A DNA stretch of 64,000 nucleotides, from NCBI GenBank assembly GCA_900074745.1, contig LT598467.1, positions 372,001-436,000 of the forward strand. Direction: 5' to 3'. The notes beneath the pieces were generated by a model. That model was not told the origin of the DNA, made no database searches, and saw only the letters and a program-made list of their open reading frames with translations. The position numbers and the translations under genes are program-made. This document shows, one piece after another, positions 1 through 9,949 of the stretch; positions within the stretch are counted from its first letter, which is position 1; each line of letters starts with the position of its first letter. This stretch comes from Lachancea mirantina (Eukaryota > Ascomycota > Saccharomycetes > Saccharomycetales > Saccharomycetaceae).

Positions 1-49
1 TGAATGAATGAGGGCATGATATTGGGCAGTTCCCCGTTCCCGCCTGTGC

Positions 50-796
50 CTATGAGTTTGAAGGTGCGTTTGTTCTTTGAAAAAGCACTTTTTCCGAACC
101 AAACGACTTAAATCTGGCCAAAAGTTCACCTTTAGCATGCAAATCCAGGATGTCTGATTTCAGACCACTGTTGATGACCGATTTTCCGTTGATGAAGAGG
201 AACGGCGGCGTCGCCACGTGTTTTGGAGACGGATTGGGCAGTTTAGAGAACGCAAGACAATTTTCAAGGATATACGTCTTCAATTGGGTGCCTCGGGAGT
301 GTTTTTCAAGATCCACGATGGCAGGTGGAGGCGATATTTGGAAATCTTTAGAGAGTAAAGACCGCATTTTTTGAGAGTCGGCGTTGTCCGCGACGAAAAG
401 CACGACTGGTGAGGTGTTCAAAATCTCTTGGAAATTCGTCTGAGCGTCAAACGCGGTTCCCGTGTGTTTGTAATTATTGGGCCCGTGGACCACCATGTTC
501 GAGACCAGCTTCCTCGATGGTCCAGTAGCGACCGCGTCGCGCGCATTGCGTGTCGACGTGACGCTGTTCTGCTCAATTTCCTGCTTAATGTGCGAGATTG
601 CCGCTTGTACTTCCAAAACGTTGTCGTTGTCTGTGCCCTTGGTTTCGAGGCTTAAAGTCGAGTAAAGCTCGCTGAAATCTTGGCTTGCAAACGTCACAAA
701 CAGCAGAATCGCCAGGAGCGTCAGCGTCGACGAAAACACCCGCATCGTCCGCTTATTCGTCTTTTCGCCTTTGCCGTGTTTCATCGATACTATCAT
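50..796 (-). CDS. PRM4: Prm4-like type II membrane protein with degenerate glutaredoxin fold
   Basis: The 248-residue product has a short basic N-terminus, one hydrophobic segment at about residues 20-37 and a lumenal part whose second half resembles glutaredoxin: a beta strand (SPVVLFV), then PPFLFING with the cis-proline loop, then a helix ending GELLARF. The usual CPYC or CPYS active site is replaced by ADNADSQK, so no redox cysteine is present there. Position next to KIP2 and PEP4 matches S. cerevisiae PRM4 (YPL156C), a pheromone-regulated membrane protein. The start is ATG at 796; another in-frame ATG lies at 784, and the open frame upstream of 796 has only a non-ATG codon. Family assignment rests mainly on synteny plus fold; molecular function is unknown. 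Confidence 0.75.
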   Translation of the reverse strand: MIVSMKHGKGEKTNKRTMRVFSSTLTLLAILLFVTFASQDFSELYSTLSLETKGTDNDNVLEVQAAISHIKQEIEQNSVTSTRNARDAVATGPSRKLVSNMVVHGPNNYKHTGTAFDAQTNFQEILNTSPVVLFVADNADSQKMRSLLSKDFQISPPPAIVDLEKHSRGTQLKTYILENCLAFSKLPNPSPKHVATPPFLFINGKSVINSGLKSDILDLHAKGELLARFKSFGSEKVLFQRTNAPSNS

Positions 797-936
797 GGTT
801 TTCAAATGGTGTTTAGTGCGCGAATCTTGGCCGATTTCGAACCACTAAAAGATGCCGTGCCAAAATCCAATGCTGTGCTCTCAAGTCTGTCTCGCTCAAT
901 TCGCGATGAACCCACTTTCTGGCAGGAGTGGAACCT

Positions 937-980
937 GGTTTGTCTATGGTTTGTCTATGGTTTGTCTATAGTTGGTCTAT
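937..980. repeat. 11-bp tandem repeat, four units
   Basis: The unit GGTTTGTCTAT occurs three times exactly (937-947, 948-958, 959-969), followed by a fourth copy with two mismatches (970-980). It lies about 140-185 bp upstream of the PRM4 start and is followed closely by an (AT)10 run. Confidence 0.9.
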
Positions 981-992
981 ACATACATGTAA

Positions 993-1012
993 ATATATAT
1001 ATATATATATAT
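993..1012. repeat. (AT)10 microsatellite
   Basis: A perfect run of ten AT dinucleotides lies in the PRM4 upstream region, between the 11-bp repeat and the TGAAACC cluster. It may act as the TATA-like part of the promoter, which is inference. Confidence 0.9.
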
Positions 1013-1017
1013 TTTCT

Positions 1018-1059
1018 GGTTTCAGTAAGGTTTCATCCTGATCAGATCCAGATGAAACC
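1018..1059. promoter_or_regulatory. Cluster of three TGAAACC motifs, candidate Ste12 pheromone response elements
   Basis: TGAAACC is present at 1018-1024 and 1029-1035 on the minus strand (the PRM4 strand) and at 1053-1059 on the plus strand. The pheromone response element bound by Ste12 is TGAAACA, so each copy matches the six-base core and differs at the last base. S. cerevisiae PRM4 is pheromone-induced, which makes a Ste12 role plausible; binding itself is inferred. Confidence 0.45.
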
Positions 1060-1660
1060 GGCTACTTTTCTTACCGGTCGTACCAAAGGCTAGAACAAGG
1101 CTACATTTCTCGCGTTTTTCCGCAGAAAAGACCGAACCCCAGATTTGTCGAAAGCGGTAAAAACGCGATTTTTCTGGGAACTGGAGATAGCTACGCGTGA
1201 TTGTGGGGAAAATGGAACGCAGAACAACTCGTACAAGAAGTATTATAGGAGACTATCTAAGCATTTTATCCGTTGAAATGTTACGTCTGTTTCTGTTGCA
1301 AGGAACGCAGCTGCAGGATTTTCTTAGACAGAGTTTATTTTTTGAGTTGGCGGTGCGGGCGTTTCTGTGGGCTATTATAAGCCTCCAAAATCAAGAAACT
1401 GGCCGGACAGAGGCGTAGAATGGGTCCAGCTAGACAACGATTTCAATCAGGTATGTAGCTTAGTCTGAAGCACAGCTAGCCAGCTAGCGAGAATTTAGAA
1501 GTGTAGTGCTCTTTTGTAGCTTTATCCTGTAATTTTCCGCGCATAATTTGGTACCGTCTTTATCATTTTAGTAATTTCTCGAACCAAGCGCAGGACTCAT
1601 GCAATTTGGCCCCAAAAATGGAGCTTTTTGGGCTGGTGCGATTCCTCGGAGCTCGGCGTC

Positions 1661-3631
1661 TCAATTATCCTGCATCGCCATGCACTCCGGCCGCAGGGCA
1701 CTGTCGCGTAGACGTTTGGCACTCCGTAATGCCTCCAGCATCTTGTCCTTCCGCGCGACGCTTTTGCGCAGCAGCAGGAGCTCCTGTTCCTGTCTGCGAA
1801 TGACGTCTTCGTCGCCCGTTCTGTCTTGAAAAGACATCGAGGTCTGGTGCAGTCTCTGTAACTTGGTCTCCAATCGCACTGACCGCAGCTCCAGTTGCTG
1901 AATATACTGTACTTGTCCGTTCAGGCGCGCCTCCAGAGCTCGCATTTTCTGCTTGAACACGCTGCCGACCGCTGCAGGTAAAAAATCGGCAATTTCCAAA
2001 AGCTCTTGATCCCGCAGCTCGGTGTATTCATTGTCCATGAAATGTTGGTAGAACTCGGGTCTTCGATGCAAGAGTTCGATGCTCTTCGCAAGCGACGGGC
2101 TCACAACCGTTTCGGTCCTACCCGCGACTTTTGGTCGACCCGATTCCGCAGTCTCTTCTAACTCCGTTGCCCTTTGACCGCTCTGTAATCTGGCTATTAG
2201 TTGATTCTGCTCCTCAATTTGACGATTCAACTTCTGGATCAGGGCCTTATCGTTTGCGTGGGAGAACGTTTCATTTTTCTTGGCCGTTATGGCCACGTTT
2301 TTGGCTCGTAACGCAAAGCGTAGCGTGTTGATGGTCTCGGCAAGTGCGTCTGGCCTTGAGTCGATCGTGCATATCGTGGTGACGATACTTTCTCCATTCA
2401 GAGTAGGCTGTAGAAACCGCGTTAGCTTTGAATTTCTGTAAGGGACATGGGTCGTTGATGAAGTTTTGCCGCTTTCCGCGTTGGTTCCCAGCTTCGAGAT
2501 GACGTTTCCGAGCGCTAGCAGAGATTTATTGATGAAGGCGCCCTCTTTTCTGCGATCTTGCTGTCCAGCAGCTTTTTCTGATCCAGCCAGATCGCACAGC
2601 GACAACGTGCTTGTTTTCTTGTATCCATTGCCTCGTTGTGAACATTCCACTACGATGGATACCACCGCGTGCGATCGTGAACTCTTCGAGTTAAAATCCG
2701 TTTCTCCGGTTCTCCTATGAACATCACCCGCGGATATCACCCTCAGCATTTCTTCGCTAGATGATACTTTGAGTTCGTTCAATCCCACAACTGTAATGCC
2801 GTGATTACTGTCCTCGCGCAATTGAACTTCAACTCGAGGCGAGCCCTCATGGCTAGTTTGAGGGCCATGTGAGAGTTCTAGTAAGTCGTATACTTTCTCG
2901 TTGTAAATTTGGAGGTATGAAACTTTGACCTCGTACTCCTTATCGACACCAGACTCACATGATATTCGGGCAAATATTTCTTCCACAGACAGGGCGATCA
3001 AACCTGGGTTACTGTCGACCCCACTCATCGTAAACGTTTTCCCAGATCCTGTCATACCATAGGCAAAAATCGTGGCATTGAAACCTTCAAAAAGCTTATC
3101 GACGATAGGTCGTCCGATCGTTTCATATATCTCGTGGTTGTCATCCTGTGTGTCAAATACGTTATCGAAAGAAAACTCACCCGCATCTCCATGTTTCAAT
3201 GTCTTCTTGTCGTCCGAAAGCTGCCAGGAGCTACAACCCGCGTAGCTGGGCTTTATTCGAACAGATACAGAGATCGATCCGTTGTATCTCGAGGACGAGG
3301 TCCTGCTGCCGCGCTGATGGAGGCCAGGGCTTTCGCCTCTCAAGCTAGACGACTCTGAATCGTCAGAATTCGAAATCGAGGTCGTTGCACTTAGCGGAGT
3401 ATAAATCGTCGAGTCCATGGACGGTGACCGATCTTTTTCCAGATCCCAGTCATGAGCGTAGCGCGGCGTGGTATGCGGAGAAATCAACGGATTTGAAAGT
3501 TTATTGCGTACTAAACTCCCAAAGGACCCATCTCTGAGTCCATGAGCCGTAATTGGCGTTTCTGGGTTGCAAATATTCGTATTCTTTGAACTTTTGGATG
3601 TTCGTTTCTTGGTAGGGCTTTTTCGTATCAT
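1661..3631 (-). CDS. KIP2: Kip2-type kinesin motor protein
   Basis: Kip2 is a plus-end-directed microtubule motor that carries dynein and Bik1 along cytoplasmic microtubules and stabilises them for spindle positioning. The 656-residue product has a serine/threonine-rich N-terminal extension (about 1-115), a kinesin motor domain (about 119-480) with P-loop GMTGSGKT near residues 192-199, switch motifs NSKSSRSH and DLAGSEKA and the NKSLLALGNVISKL helix, then a C-terminal region rich in predicted coiled coil. The S. cerevisiae protein is about 700 residues with the same order. It begins at ATG 3631. Position between PRM4 and PEP4 is conserved with S. cerevisiae chromosome XVI. Confidence 0.95.
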   Translation of the reverse strand: MIRKSPTKKRTSKSSKNTNICNPETPITAHGLRDGSFGSLVRNKLSNPLISPHTTPRYAHDWDLEKDRSPSMDSTIYTPLSATTSISNSDDSESSSLRGESPGLHQRGSRTSSSRYNGSISVSVRIKPSYAGCSSWQLSDDKKTLKHGDAGEFSFDNVFDTQDDNHEIYETIGRPIVDKLFEGFNATIFAYGMTGSGKTFTMSGVDSNPGLIALSVEEIFARISCESGVDKEYEVKVSYLQIYNEKVYDLLELSHGPQTSHEGSPRVEVQLREDSNHGITVVGLNELKVSSSEEMLRVISAGDVHRRTGETDFNSKSSRSHAVVSIVVECSQRGNGYKKTSTLSLCDLAGSEKAAGQQDRRKEGAFINKSLLALGNVISKLGTNAESGKTSSTTHVPYRNSKLTRFLQPTLNGESIVTTICTIDSRPDALAETINTLRFALRAKNVAITAKKNETFSHANDKALIQKLNRQIEEQNQLIARLQSGQRATELEETAESGRPKVAGRTETVVSPSLAKSIELLHRRPEFYQHFMDNEYTELRDQELLEIADFLPAAVGSVFKQKMRALEARLNGQVQYIQQLELRSVRLETKLQRLHQTSMSFQDRTGDEDVIRRQEQELLLLRKSVARKDKMLEALRSAKRLRDSALRPECMAMQDN

Positions 3632-4108
3632 TGGTCGCTGGACGAGACACGTTCAATCATTCGCCCGAGAAGAGAGCACTTCAAAATCAAGCTTTCAATT
3701 GAAACTTTTCTCAGGACAATATTCAACTCCTTAAGCGGCCTTTGAACGGTTCAATTACTCGGTGTTGGTATTCGAGATGATGTTTAACGTCCATATTGAT
3801 TAAACTAAACAGATCAACAAATACACGTGACCTATGAGACTCTATGATCTTAGCTCTTCGAAAAGAAGAACCACAACACGGTTACAAAGATGCGACACCA
3901 TGAAGTACCATTTAGATCATCAAAAGTATGTGGGATTTTATACGCTTGATGGCGGTTAACACTTACAGGAAGCTATAGAATTTTTGGCGGATATGCCACT
4001 TATTTTATTGATTCATGTTATACACTGACATTTTATTATGAGTCTTTTACTGATACTCTGTCCGGCTCTCCGGCTCCGGTCCTCGTCTCGAAATATGTCC
4101 TTTCAATC
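3632..4108. other. Intergenic region, KIP2 promoter and PEP4 3' end
   Basis: No gene is seen in these 477 bases. A CACGTG E-box lies at 3824-3829, about 190 bp upstream of the KIP2 start; nothing else stands out. Confidence 0.6.
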
Positions 4109-5452
<1,344 letters not shown>

Positions 5453-5470
5453 TTATAGGGCTTCCTTCTC

Positions 5471-5479
5471 ATTATATAA
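5471..5479 (-). promoter_or_regulatory. PEP4 TATA box
   Basis: The minus strand reads TTATATAAT about 135 bp upstream of the PEP4 start codon, a normal distance for a yeast TATA box. A GGGG run on the same strand near 5485-5490 resembles a stress response element. Together they fit a stress-inducible vacuolar protease gene, but this is motif evidence only. Confidence 0.5.
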
Positions 5480-5600
5480 GTTTGTCCCCCCTTGAAATTT
5501 GATATTGTGTACGGCAGGTAAACACCAGCCGGGTAAAATGTAAAGAAACCCGTTAATAGTGACATATGGTTGTGGTCATGTGACCCTTAACGGTAACGCT

Positions 5601-7922
5601 CTAGAGGACGAGAAGGCTCTTGTCGGGGCTCTCTGCTTTGTCCAACTTTGCTCGCTTTACCTTCTTGTTTGGGTCTTGGCTTAAATTCATCGATAGAGGC
5701 CTCTTGGAAACCGAAGAGACCGAGGTCGAAGCAGATGCTTTACCACGAGCAGAAATCTCGAGCAACTTCTTATCCAGCAGCTTCTCGTCGGGCGCTTGGT
5801 GTTCTACTCTTCGGTCGTGGCCCGGAAATGGCTGTCCGTTGTTGAACAGACCGGTTGGGTCGACGATCTCGACCGTGAACGCGATTGTAAAATGTTTAGT
5901 CTTGTCCCATACGACTTTGACCTCGTCGCCCGCGTACAAAAGCACTTTGGTGCCCTGAGTAACGCGTACATCGTTCACAAAGCCTGCGTTCGTGCCCGTG
6001 TGGCAATACCACAGGTCGTCAAGACCCTGTGCTGGTGATTCATAGATGCTGTCGCCAACCGCGTGTCTCTTTTTTAGGATGAAGCAATGGATGCGGGATA
6101 GACGATTGTCCTGTATTTTGTAGCTGCACTCATCGGAGCGACCGATGAAAAAAGGGTTAGTGCCTTGCATCACCTCGATAGCGCCTTTCAGGCTGTTGTC
6201 GTTGCTTGGAACCAACTTTAGAAAAGTGCCCTCACCTGCCCCAGTTTCCGCCGCCAAGTAAGGTCGTTGCGACGCTTTCGGAGGCGGTATTTCGGCCATC
6301 GACTGCGAACTTGCCTGTGAGGAGTCGAATGGATTGTAATTGGCGGTTCTGACCTGGTGGCCGCCCTCTTGGTCCGAAGTGTTGCCCGTTGCGTATGGCT
6401 GCGTGAATCTGACTGGCAATTGTGCTGGAACTTTGAACGGTACTTGAGAGATTCTGTTGTTTGCGTTCTTCTCGGCGGGAAGCTCGATGCTTTTTGGTTG
6501 CTGTGACATCGACAGCGATAGCGATACTTGTGACTCTGGCAGCTGATGTCGGTCCAAAGCCTTAATCCAAGGATGTTTCAAAGCCTGCGCAGCAGTCAAT
6601 CTGTTCTCAGGGTTGACTTGTAGTAAGTCCTCTATCAGATTTCGAGCGTCGTCAGATATCCTATAGTCTTTTAGAGGACCCTCGTGATAAGATCCTCTGC
6701 CTATCTGTCTGTAGAGCTCGTTTTGGGTACTACCACTGAAGGGAAGATGTCCCGTAAGAATGACGTACACAAGACACCCTATGGACCACATATCGACGAG
6801 CGATGAGTACTTGTTCCCCTGATTCTCCTCAGAGTTCTTCCCAGCTATCACTTCTGGGGCTACATAAGCGAGCGTTCCACAGAAAGTTTTCATGAAAGTG
6901 CCATTGCCTTGGATCTTAGCAAGACCAAAATCCGTGATCTTCACCAGAACGGGATCGTCCTGTTCTATCAAAATATTGTCCGGTTTGAGATCTCGATGAC
7001 TGATGCCAACGGAATGAATGTATTTCACACCCTCTAAGATCTGCCTTGTGATTTCGCGGCCGGCATCTTCACCCACAGCACCATGAGCCGCGACGAAATC
7101 CATCAGGTCTCCACCAGATACAAACTCCATCACTAAGAAGTAGCTTTCGTTGTCCTCGTAAAACCCCTTCAACCTCACGACTCGCGGATGATCTAGCCGC
7201 CTGAGAACGTCTAACTCTCTCGTGACGCCATCTAAGTTCCCCATCACTTTCCGCTTGTTTATTATTTTGACAGCGTAAGTTTTGCCCGTTTTGCGTTCCA
7301 CCGCCTTTTTGACTACAGCAAACGCTCCTTGGCCAACTATCTCGTCTGTTAAAGAGTAATCCTTGAGAATGCCCGACACATAGTTTTTACTGGAACGGGG
7401 TGATATGCTAGTGCCCTTTTCTCGCCCGCCTCGCGTCGTTTGTTGCTTTGCCGTGGCCAAGTTTTGCTTGAATTTGTCATTGATGAAAACCACTAAGCTC
7501 AGTACATCTTGAGGAACCCCCATTCCCACTGTAATCTCATCACCTTGCGACAAAATTTGGTTGTGACTTTTCTCAACTCGTACACCATTGAGCCACGTAC
7601 CGTTGGTCGACAAGTCGCGTAGCAGCAGATTCCCGTCCTCCCCCAGCATTATTTGAAAATGTCTATTGGAAAACCTTGACGTGTTTCCAAGATGATAATC
7701 ACAATGTGCGTTTCTTCCGAACGTCCATTGTTTCTTGATAGGCTCATTGCGTCGCAAAACAGCTTTCAGCTCGGCGCGAAGATCTCGGATCGGAATTTGG
7801 CCCGTCGTGCATATCACTCGGTACACGATATCATCGTCTATTTGCTCCTGTGAAAACTTCTCAATTAGGAACTTTTGGGTTGCCTGAGTCGCCTGTTGGG
7901 TTGGCTGAGTGCCGTTATCCAT
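5601..7922 (-). CDS. RAD53: Rad53 DNA-damage and replication checkpoint kinase (CHK2 family)
   Basis: Rad53 is the effector kinase activated by Mec1 via Rad9 or Mrc1. The 773-residue product keeps the full layout: an N-terminal TQ cluster with Thr5, Thr8, Thr12 and Thr15 each followed by Gln (the same positions as in S. cerevisiae), FHA1 (about 45-150) with Arg70 in TFGR, a kinase domain (about 188-456) with Lys219 in YAVKI, HRD Asp311 and DFG Asp331, a second SQ/TQ-bearing linker, FHA2 (about 580-690) with FIGR and SRIHC motifs, and a basic C-terminal tail KKVKRAKL that looks like a nuclear localisation signal. S. cerevisiae Rad53 has 821 residues. ATG at 7922 is the start. Confidence 0.98.
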   Translation of the reverse strand: MDNGTQPTQQATQATQKFLIEKFSQEQIDDDIVYRVICTTGQIPIRDLRAELKAVLRRNEPIKKQWTFGRNAHCDYHLGNTSRFSNRHFQIMLGEDGNLLLRDLSTNGTWLNGVRVEKSHNQILSQGDEITVGMGVPQDVLSLVVFINDKFKQNLATAKQQTTRGGREKGTSISPRSSKNYVSGILKDYSLTDEIVGQGAFAVVKKAVERKTGKTYAVKIINKRKVMGNLDGVTRELDVLRRLDHPRVVRLKGFYEDNESYFLVMEFVSGGDLMDFVAAHGAVGEDAGREITRQILEGVKYIHSVGISHRDLKPDNILIEQDDPVLVKITDFGLAKIQGNGTFMKTFCGTLAYVAPEVIAGKNSEENQGNKYSSLVDMWSIGCLVYVILTGHLPFSGSTQNELYRQIGRGSYHEGPLKDYRISDDARNLIEDLLQVNPENRLTAAQALKHPWIKALDRHQLPESQVSLSLSMSQQPKSIELPAEKNANNRISQVPFKVPAQLPVRFTQPYATGNTSDQEGGHQVRTANYNPFDSSQASSQSMAEIPPPKASQRPYLAAETGAGEGTFLKLVPSNDNSLKGAIEVMQGTNPFFIGRSDECSYKIQDNRLSRIHCFILKKRHAVGDSIYESPAQGLDDLWYCHTGTNAGFVNDVRVTQGTKVLLYAGDEVKVVWDKTKHFTIAFTVEIVDPTGLFNNGQPFPGHDRRVEHQAPDEKLLDKKLLEISARGKASASTSVSSVSKRPLSMNLSQDPNKKVKRAKLDKAESPDKSLLVL

Positions 7923-8338
7923 ACCGATGTCGATATATCACCAATAGTCACTTTTCTCTTCGTGTTTTCTTGTTCGTTTCTGCTAAATGGGGTGACGCGT
8001 GAGTTGATTGTTTTTTTTCCATCACAATACACACGAAACGCGTTACATATCGTGATGGCGATGAGCTGACGCGCGCCAGTAAGTAATTATTGACACTTAT
8101 GAGAAATAAAATCAACCTCATCAACAACCAGTGAGGTTAGTAAACTAAAAACTGCCAAGAATTATCCGATGTATGAAACAGGTCTTTCAAAATACCTCTT
8201 TTTTTTCTACTAAAGAACTCACCTTTTACATTTAAAAAAGCTAGCTAAATCAGTGAAAATGTCATAAATAATCCTGTGAACTCCTTTAAACCAGGGCATT
8301 GAATGAAAATCAAGGTCATCAGGTGAAGCATGGGTGTC
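7923..8338. other. Intergenic region, RAD53 promoter
   Basis: No gene is seen. The RAD53-proximal half holds the SCB/MCB motifs; the distal half is AT-rich with short A and T runs and contains the 3' end of the Mnn4-like gene. Confidence 0.6.
7995..8043. promoter_or_regulatory. MCB and overlapping SCB/MCB cell-cycle motifs in the RAD53 promoter
   Basis: ACGCGT (MCB, bound by MBF) occurs at 7995-8000 and 8038-8043; the second overlaps CACGAAA (SCB, bound by SBF) at 8032-8038. They lie 73-121 bp upstream of the RAD53 start codon. MBF and SBF drive late-G1 transcription of replication and repair genes, which suits RAD53. Binding is inferred from the exact motif matches. Confidence 0.6.
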
Positions 8339-9949
8339 TTATTGAGAATCTGAGGATCTGGTACCGATCTTGTCTGCGATTGCTTTAGTTAGCAGCAAGG
8401 GTTTGAGAGAGTTCCACTTAAACGTTTGTCTTAGATGCTGAAGGATTGCATGTAGCGATTGGTTGAGCGCTCTCTGCGAAACTGCTTTTAATTGGAGTGA
8501 AAGCCCAGTGTCAGCATCAATAAATCTAGCATCAATCGAATTTTGGTTCAAATTGACATAGGAGGGGTCGATTTCCAAAAAATACCTATGCACTTTCCCC
8601 TGATCTCTGAAGACAATCAAAGAACCGTTGAAATTTGCCGACAGGTACTCAAAATGCCGGATTGGTATTTCCAAACTGTGAGTGTGAAGTTCACCCGCAG
8701 GCAGAATAGATTCTGTGGGATGCCAGGAGATGATCTGCTCATTTTCCGTGAAAATCTGCCAAGCTTTCGTCATAGCCTTGAATGCGGTGTCTCGCTTAGT
8801 CGCATCGATGTACTGCCGGAAAAATCGAGGATCGTAGGCGCCGGATCCTTTTGGAGTTTCAATGGTGTCAAAGAAAGCTGAAATATATCTATCCTCCTTG
8901 CCGTTGCGCAACGCCAAGATATGCTTTTGCTTGAGTTTCTCAAGGAATTGAAAGTCCCTGTCGACTAAGATACGATTCTCGTACAGTTTCGACTCTGTCT
9001 CAATGGAAAGTTGCTCAATTCGACGCTCAGCGTCAAATTTAAGGTCACTGGGCTCAACAACGATCGAGCTTGAGCTTGAGCCTAAGCTCAAACTAGGCCT
9101 AGTCTCAATCCGAGGCAGGCGGAGACTTTCCGAAATCATCATTTGACGGGGCGCCCACCCGGACTCAGGGGTTGTCGCTGTCGAGTACACATGCTTGGAT
9201 TTTCTAAACAGCTGGGACTCAAGCGCTTCGATGCAAAAAGATGAAGTGCTGTTCAAGTAGTAGCGGAGCTCATTGAAAAGGCCGAAAGAAGTGTCAAAAA
9301 TTCCACTTATATGCTCCGCAACGTTTACCACCTTTACTTCGGCGTTGCTGTTCACATTGGCAAACACGATTTTATCTACTGGTGGTCTCCTTGTTTCCAC
9401 ATCACAGCAACGAACATCCAGTGCCCGCCAGTCGTACCATGAAAATGGCAACATTGGGTTACATATCCCCAATTTTTTGACCTCCCAGATGTACAGTAGG
9501 CTAATCACGTATTCAGCCTTCCAACGTCGTTGTGCAGCATGCTTCACTTCAACCTGTAAGGACTCAAAATCAAAGCATTCAGTTTTTCCGGTTTTTGCCA
9601 TCAAATCCAAGCTTGCTGCCAAGTCCTTTGGGGGATCCACATCAAGTTGTGGTAGAAGCAGAAGATCAGCACGAGCCACAATATCGCTGGGAAGTCGATG
9701 AGAGATATAATCATCTAAATAATTTAAGGGCCGATTTGAAAGCGTTTTGTCTACCACATCGGGCGTCATCCCGTCTGCAGCGCTGTTGGCCCCATTTGTA
9801 GGAGCCGAGTTCTGCCAAAAGATACTTGCAAATGCCAAATAAAGTATCAAAGAACACAGGATTGGAATTTTGAGTTTTTTGGATGTCACAATTTCCCCCG
9901 GCCTTAATAAACCGGGCTGTGGAACGTTTCCAGAGGTTAGTAAACTCAT
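8339..9949 (-). CDS. Mnn4-like type II membrane protein with an eroded LicD domain
   Basis: The 536-residue product has a cytosolic N-terminus, one membrane segment (about 27-45) and a long lumenal domain. Short blocks recall fungal Mnn4/Mnn14 proteins, which promote mannosyl-phosphate addition to N-glycans in the Golgi: PFSWYDW near 168-174, YDPRFF near 372-377, LSANFNGSLIV near 436-446, and SIDARFIDADTGLSLQL near 471-487. In Mnn4 and other LicD proteins a tryptophan-rich turn followed by PWD-D-D motifs precedes the FNQSL block. Here that place reads ISWHPTESILPAGELHTHS, with no aspartate pair and about seven residues fewer. It therefore looks like a LicD-fold pseudoenzyme or a diverged regulator. 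S. cerevisiae has no such gene between RAD53 and RRD2. Assignment is from remembered family motifs, so moderate confidence. Confidence 0.65.
   Translation of the reverse strand: MSLLTSGNVPQPGLLRPGEIVTSKKLKIPILCSLILYLAFASIFWQNSAPTNGANSAADGMTPDVVDKTLSNRPLNYLDDYISHRLPSDIVARADLLLLPQLDVDPPKDLAASLDLMAKTGKTECFDFESLQVEVKHAAQRRWKAEYVISLLYIWEVKKLGICNPMLPFSWYDWRALDVRCCDVETRRPPVDKIVFANVNSNAEVKVVNVAEHISGIFDTSFGLFNELRYYLNSTSSFCIEALESQLFRKSKHVYSTATTPESGWAPRQMMISESLRLPRIETRPSLSLGSSSSSIVVEPSDLKFDAERRIEQLSIETESKLYENRILVDRDFQFLEKLKQKHILALRNGKEDRYISAFFDTIETPKGSGAYDPRFFRQYIDATKRDTAFKAMTKAWQIFTENEQIISWHPTESILPAGELHTHSLEIPIRHFEYLSANFNGSLIVFRDQGKVHRYFLEIDPSYVNLNQNSIDARFIDADTGLSLQLKAVSQRALNQSLHAILQHLRQTFKWNSLKPLLLTKAIADKIGTRSSDSQ

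Larger units (their letters stand above)
797..1660. other. Intergenic region, PRM4 promoter and KIP2 3' end
   Basis: No convincing gene is seen. The stretch holds an 11-bp tandem repeat (937-980), a dinucleotide (AT)10 run (993-1012), three copies of TGAAACC (1018-1059) and one ACGCGT at 1193-1198. Open frames here begin at non-ATG codons and resemble nothing known. Confidence 0.6.

Noticed and set aside
8136-8142. TACTAAC branch-point sequence on the minus strand upstream of RAD53
   Set aside because: No GTATGT 5' splice site is seen upstream on that strand, and RAD53 has an intact start; a 5' UTR intron is not supported. The same bases recur inside the Mnn4-like coding start.
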